DNA of 64,000 nucleotides from Janthinobacterium sp. (lineage in GTDB: Bacteria; Pseudomonadota; Gammaproteobacteria; Burkholderiales; Burkholderiaceae_D): the NCBI RefSeq assembly GCF_009923995.1, contig NZ_RFSK01000005.1, positions 107,131-171,130 of the forward strand, in the 5' to 3' direction. The first letter of the stretch is position 1, and every line of letters starts with the position of its first letter. Shown here in pieces: positions 63,596 through 64,000 of this stretch. The notes under the pieces are model-generated. The model was given only the letters and a program-made list of their open reading frames with translations, had not been told where the DNA came from and ran no database searches. The translations under genes and the position numbers were made by a program.

Positions 63596-63961
63596 ATGAT
63601 GACCAAAGAAGATGTGACCGAACTGTTTGCCAATATCGCCGAGAACGCGCCGTGGGACTTGTCCCAGCCGCTGCTGTGGGGTTATTACTTCACCAACCCC
63701 ACTTCCGCCCCGCTGGAACAGGCCGCCGCCCTGCTGGCGGTCCAGGGCTACCGCCCCGTGGAACTGTACCAGCCCGAGCTGGACGACCCGGCCGCCGCCC
63801 CGGTCTGGGTCCTGCACGTGGAAAAAGCCGAGGTGCACGGCGTCGACAGCCTGCACGCGCGCAATGGCGAACTGATGGCGTTCGCGCAGGACAACCAGCT
63901 GGCCAGCTATGACGGCATGGACGTGGGCCCCGTGGGCGCGCCCGCCGCGCCGCAGCTGTAA
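63596..63961 (+). CDS. RraB-like protein (putative ribonuclease E inhibitor)
   Basis: A 121-residue acidic, cytosolic protein. The motif WGYYFTNPTSAPLEQAAALLAVQGYRPVEL-type sequence and the following PVWVLHVEKAEVHGVDSLHARN match the RraB/DUF695-related fold that binds RNase E in E. coli. Identity is weak to my eye, so the inhibitor role is tentative. AAGGAAGG lies nine bases before the ATG. A strong hairpin follows the stop at the window's end. Confidence 0.75.
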   Translation: MMTKEDVTELFANIAENAPWDLSQPLLWGYYFTNPTSAPLEQAAALLAVQGYRPVELYQPELDDPAAAPVWVLHVEKAEVHGVDSLHARNGELMAFAQDNQLASYDGMDVGPVGAPAAPQL

Positions 63962-63975
63962 GGCACTCCGGCAAT

Positions 63976-64000
63976 GAAAAAACGGCGCCCGCGGGCGCCG
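63976..64000. terminator. Bidirectional terminator hairpin at the window end
   Basis: CGGCGCCC, GC and GGGCGCCG form an 8-bp stem at 63983-64000. On the minus strand it is followed by a run of six T. The T run for the plus strand would lie beyond the window. Confidence 0.7.

Overview
The window looks like the chromosome of a GC-rich betaproteobacterium of the Oxalobacteraceae/Burkholderiales type (Janthinobacterium, Duganella or Massilia relatives). This is inferred from the porin, Bug-type binding protein, RND efflux operon and codon use, not from a marker gene. The flanks are GC-rich, densely packed and ordinary. A clearly AT-richer block of about 27.6 kb (6460-34037) sits between them. It is an integrated genomic island at the 3' end of a tRNA-Pro(GGG) gene, bounded by 53-bp perfect direct repeats, with a tyrosine integrase just inside the left end.

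Left flank (1-6459): a lipoprotein; a four-gene translationally coupled cluster (acyl-CoA dehydrogenase-like, PIG-L deacetylase, SAM methyltransferase, glycosyltransferase); a secreted S9 prolyl-oligopeptidase-type enzyme; and the original tRNA-Pro terminator, now stranded from its tRNA by the insertion.

Island (6460-34037): integrase; a three-gene ABC-three-component-type operon ending in a DUF3732 Rad50-like ATPase; a decayed IS5-type element carrying a 98-bp MITE-like insertion; a gene with a possible PD-(D/E)xK-type nuclease domain; a four-gene minus-strand operon (excisionase-type HTH, UvrD helicase with Fe-S nuclease, type III Mod, type III Res); a divergent HSP90-like-ATPase/DUF3883 gene; an IS3-type remnant; a small phage-like module (XRE repressor, II/X-family replication protein, AlpA-like regulator); an unknown 184-aa gene; an RloC-like zinc-hook ATPase that may be a tRNA-cutting nuclease; and a small membrane protein. 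The island reads as a stacked anti-phage defence island with at least three separate systems plus remnants of a phage or satellite. The best candidate for an undescribed system is the HTH-UvrD/nuclease-Mod-Res operon together with the divergent HSP90-like/DUF3883 protein.

Right flank (34038-64000): intact tRNA-Pro; a TetR regulator and a tripartite RND efflux operon with a TetR-type operator upstream; a KaiC-like ATPase and hybrid histidine kinase pair; an LplT/PlsC-type MFS-acyltransferase fusion; DUF2339 and DUF3999 membrane proteins; an HTH regulator; two tandem paralogous small exported proteins and a DUF2145 protein; a six-gene uptake unit (porin, Bug receptor, Fe/phosphonate-type ABC binding protein, fused permease, ATPase, AbrB-type membrane protein) divergent from a TctDE-like two-component system; and an RraB-like protein. 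Start sites were adjusted by eye using ribosome binding sites and ATGA overlaps. All family names are recognition from sequence, without a database search.
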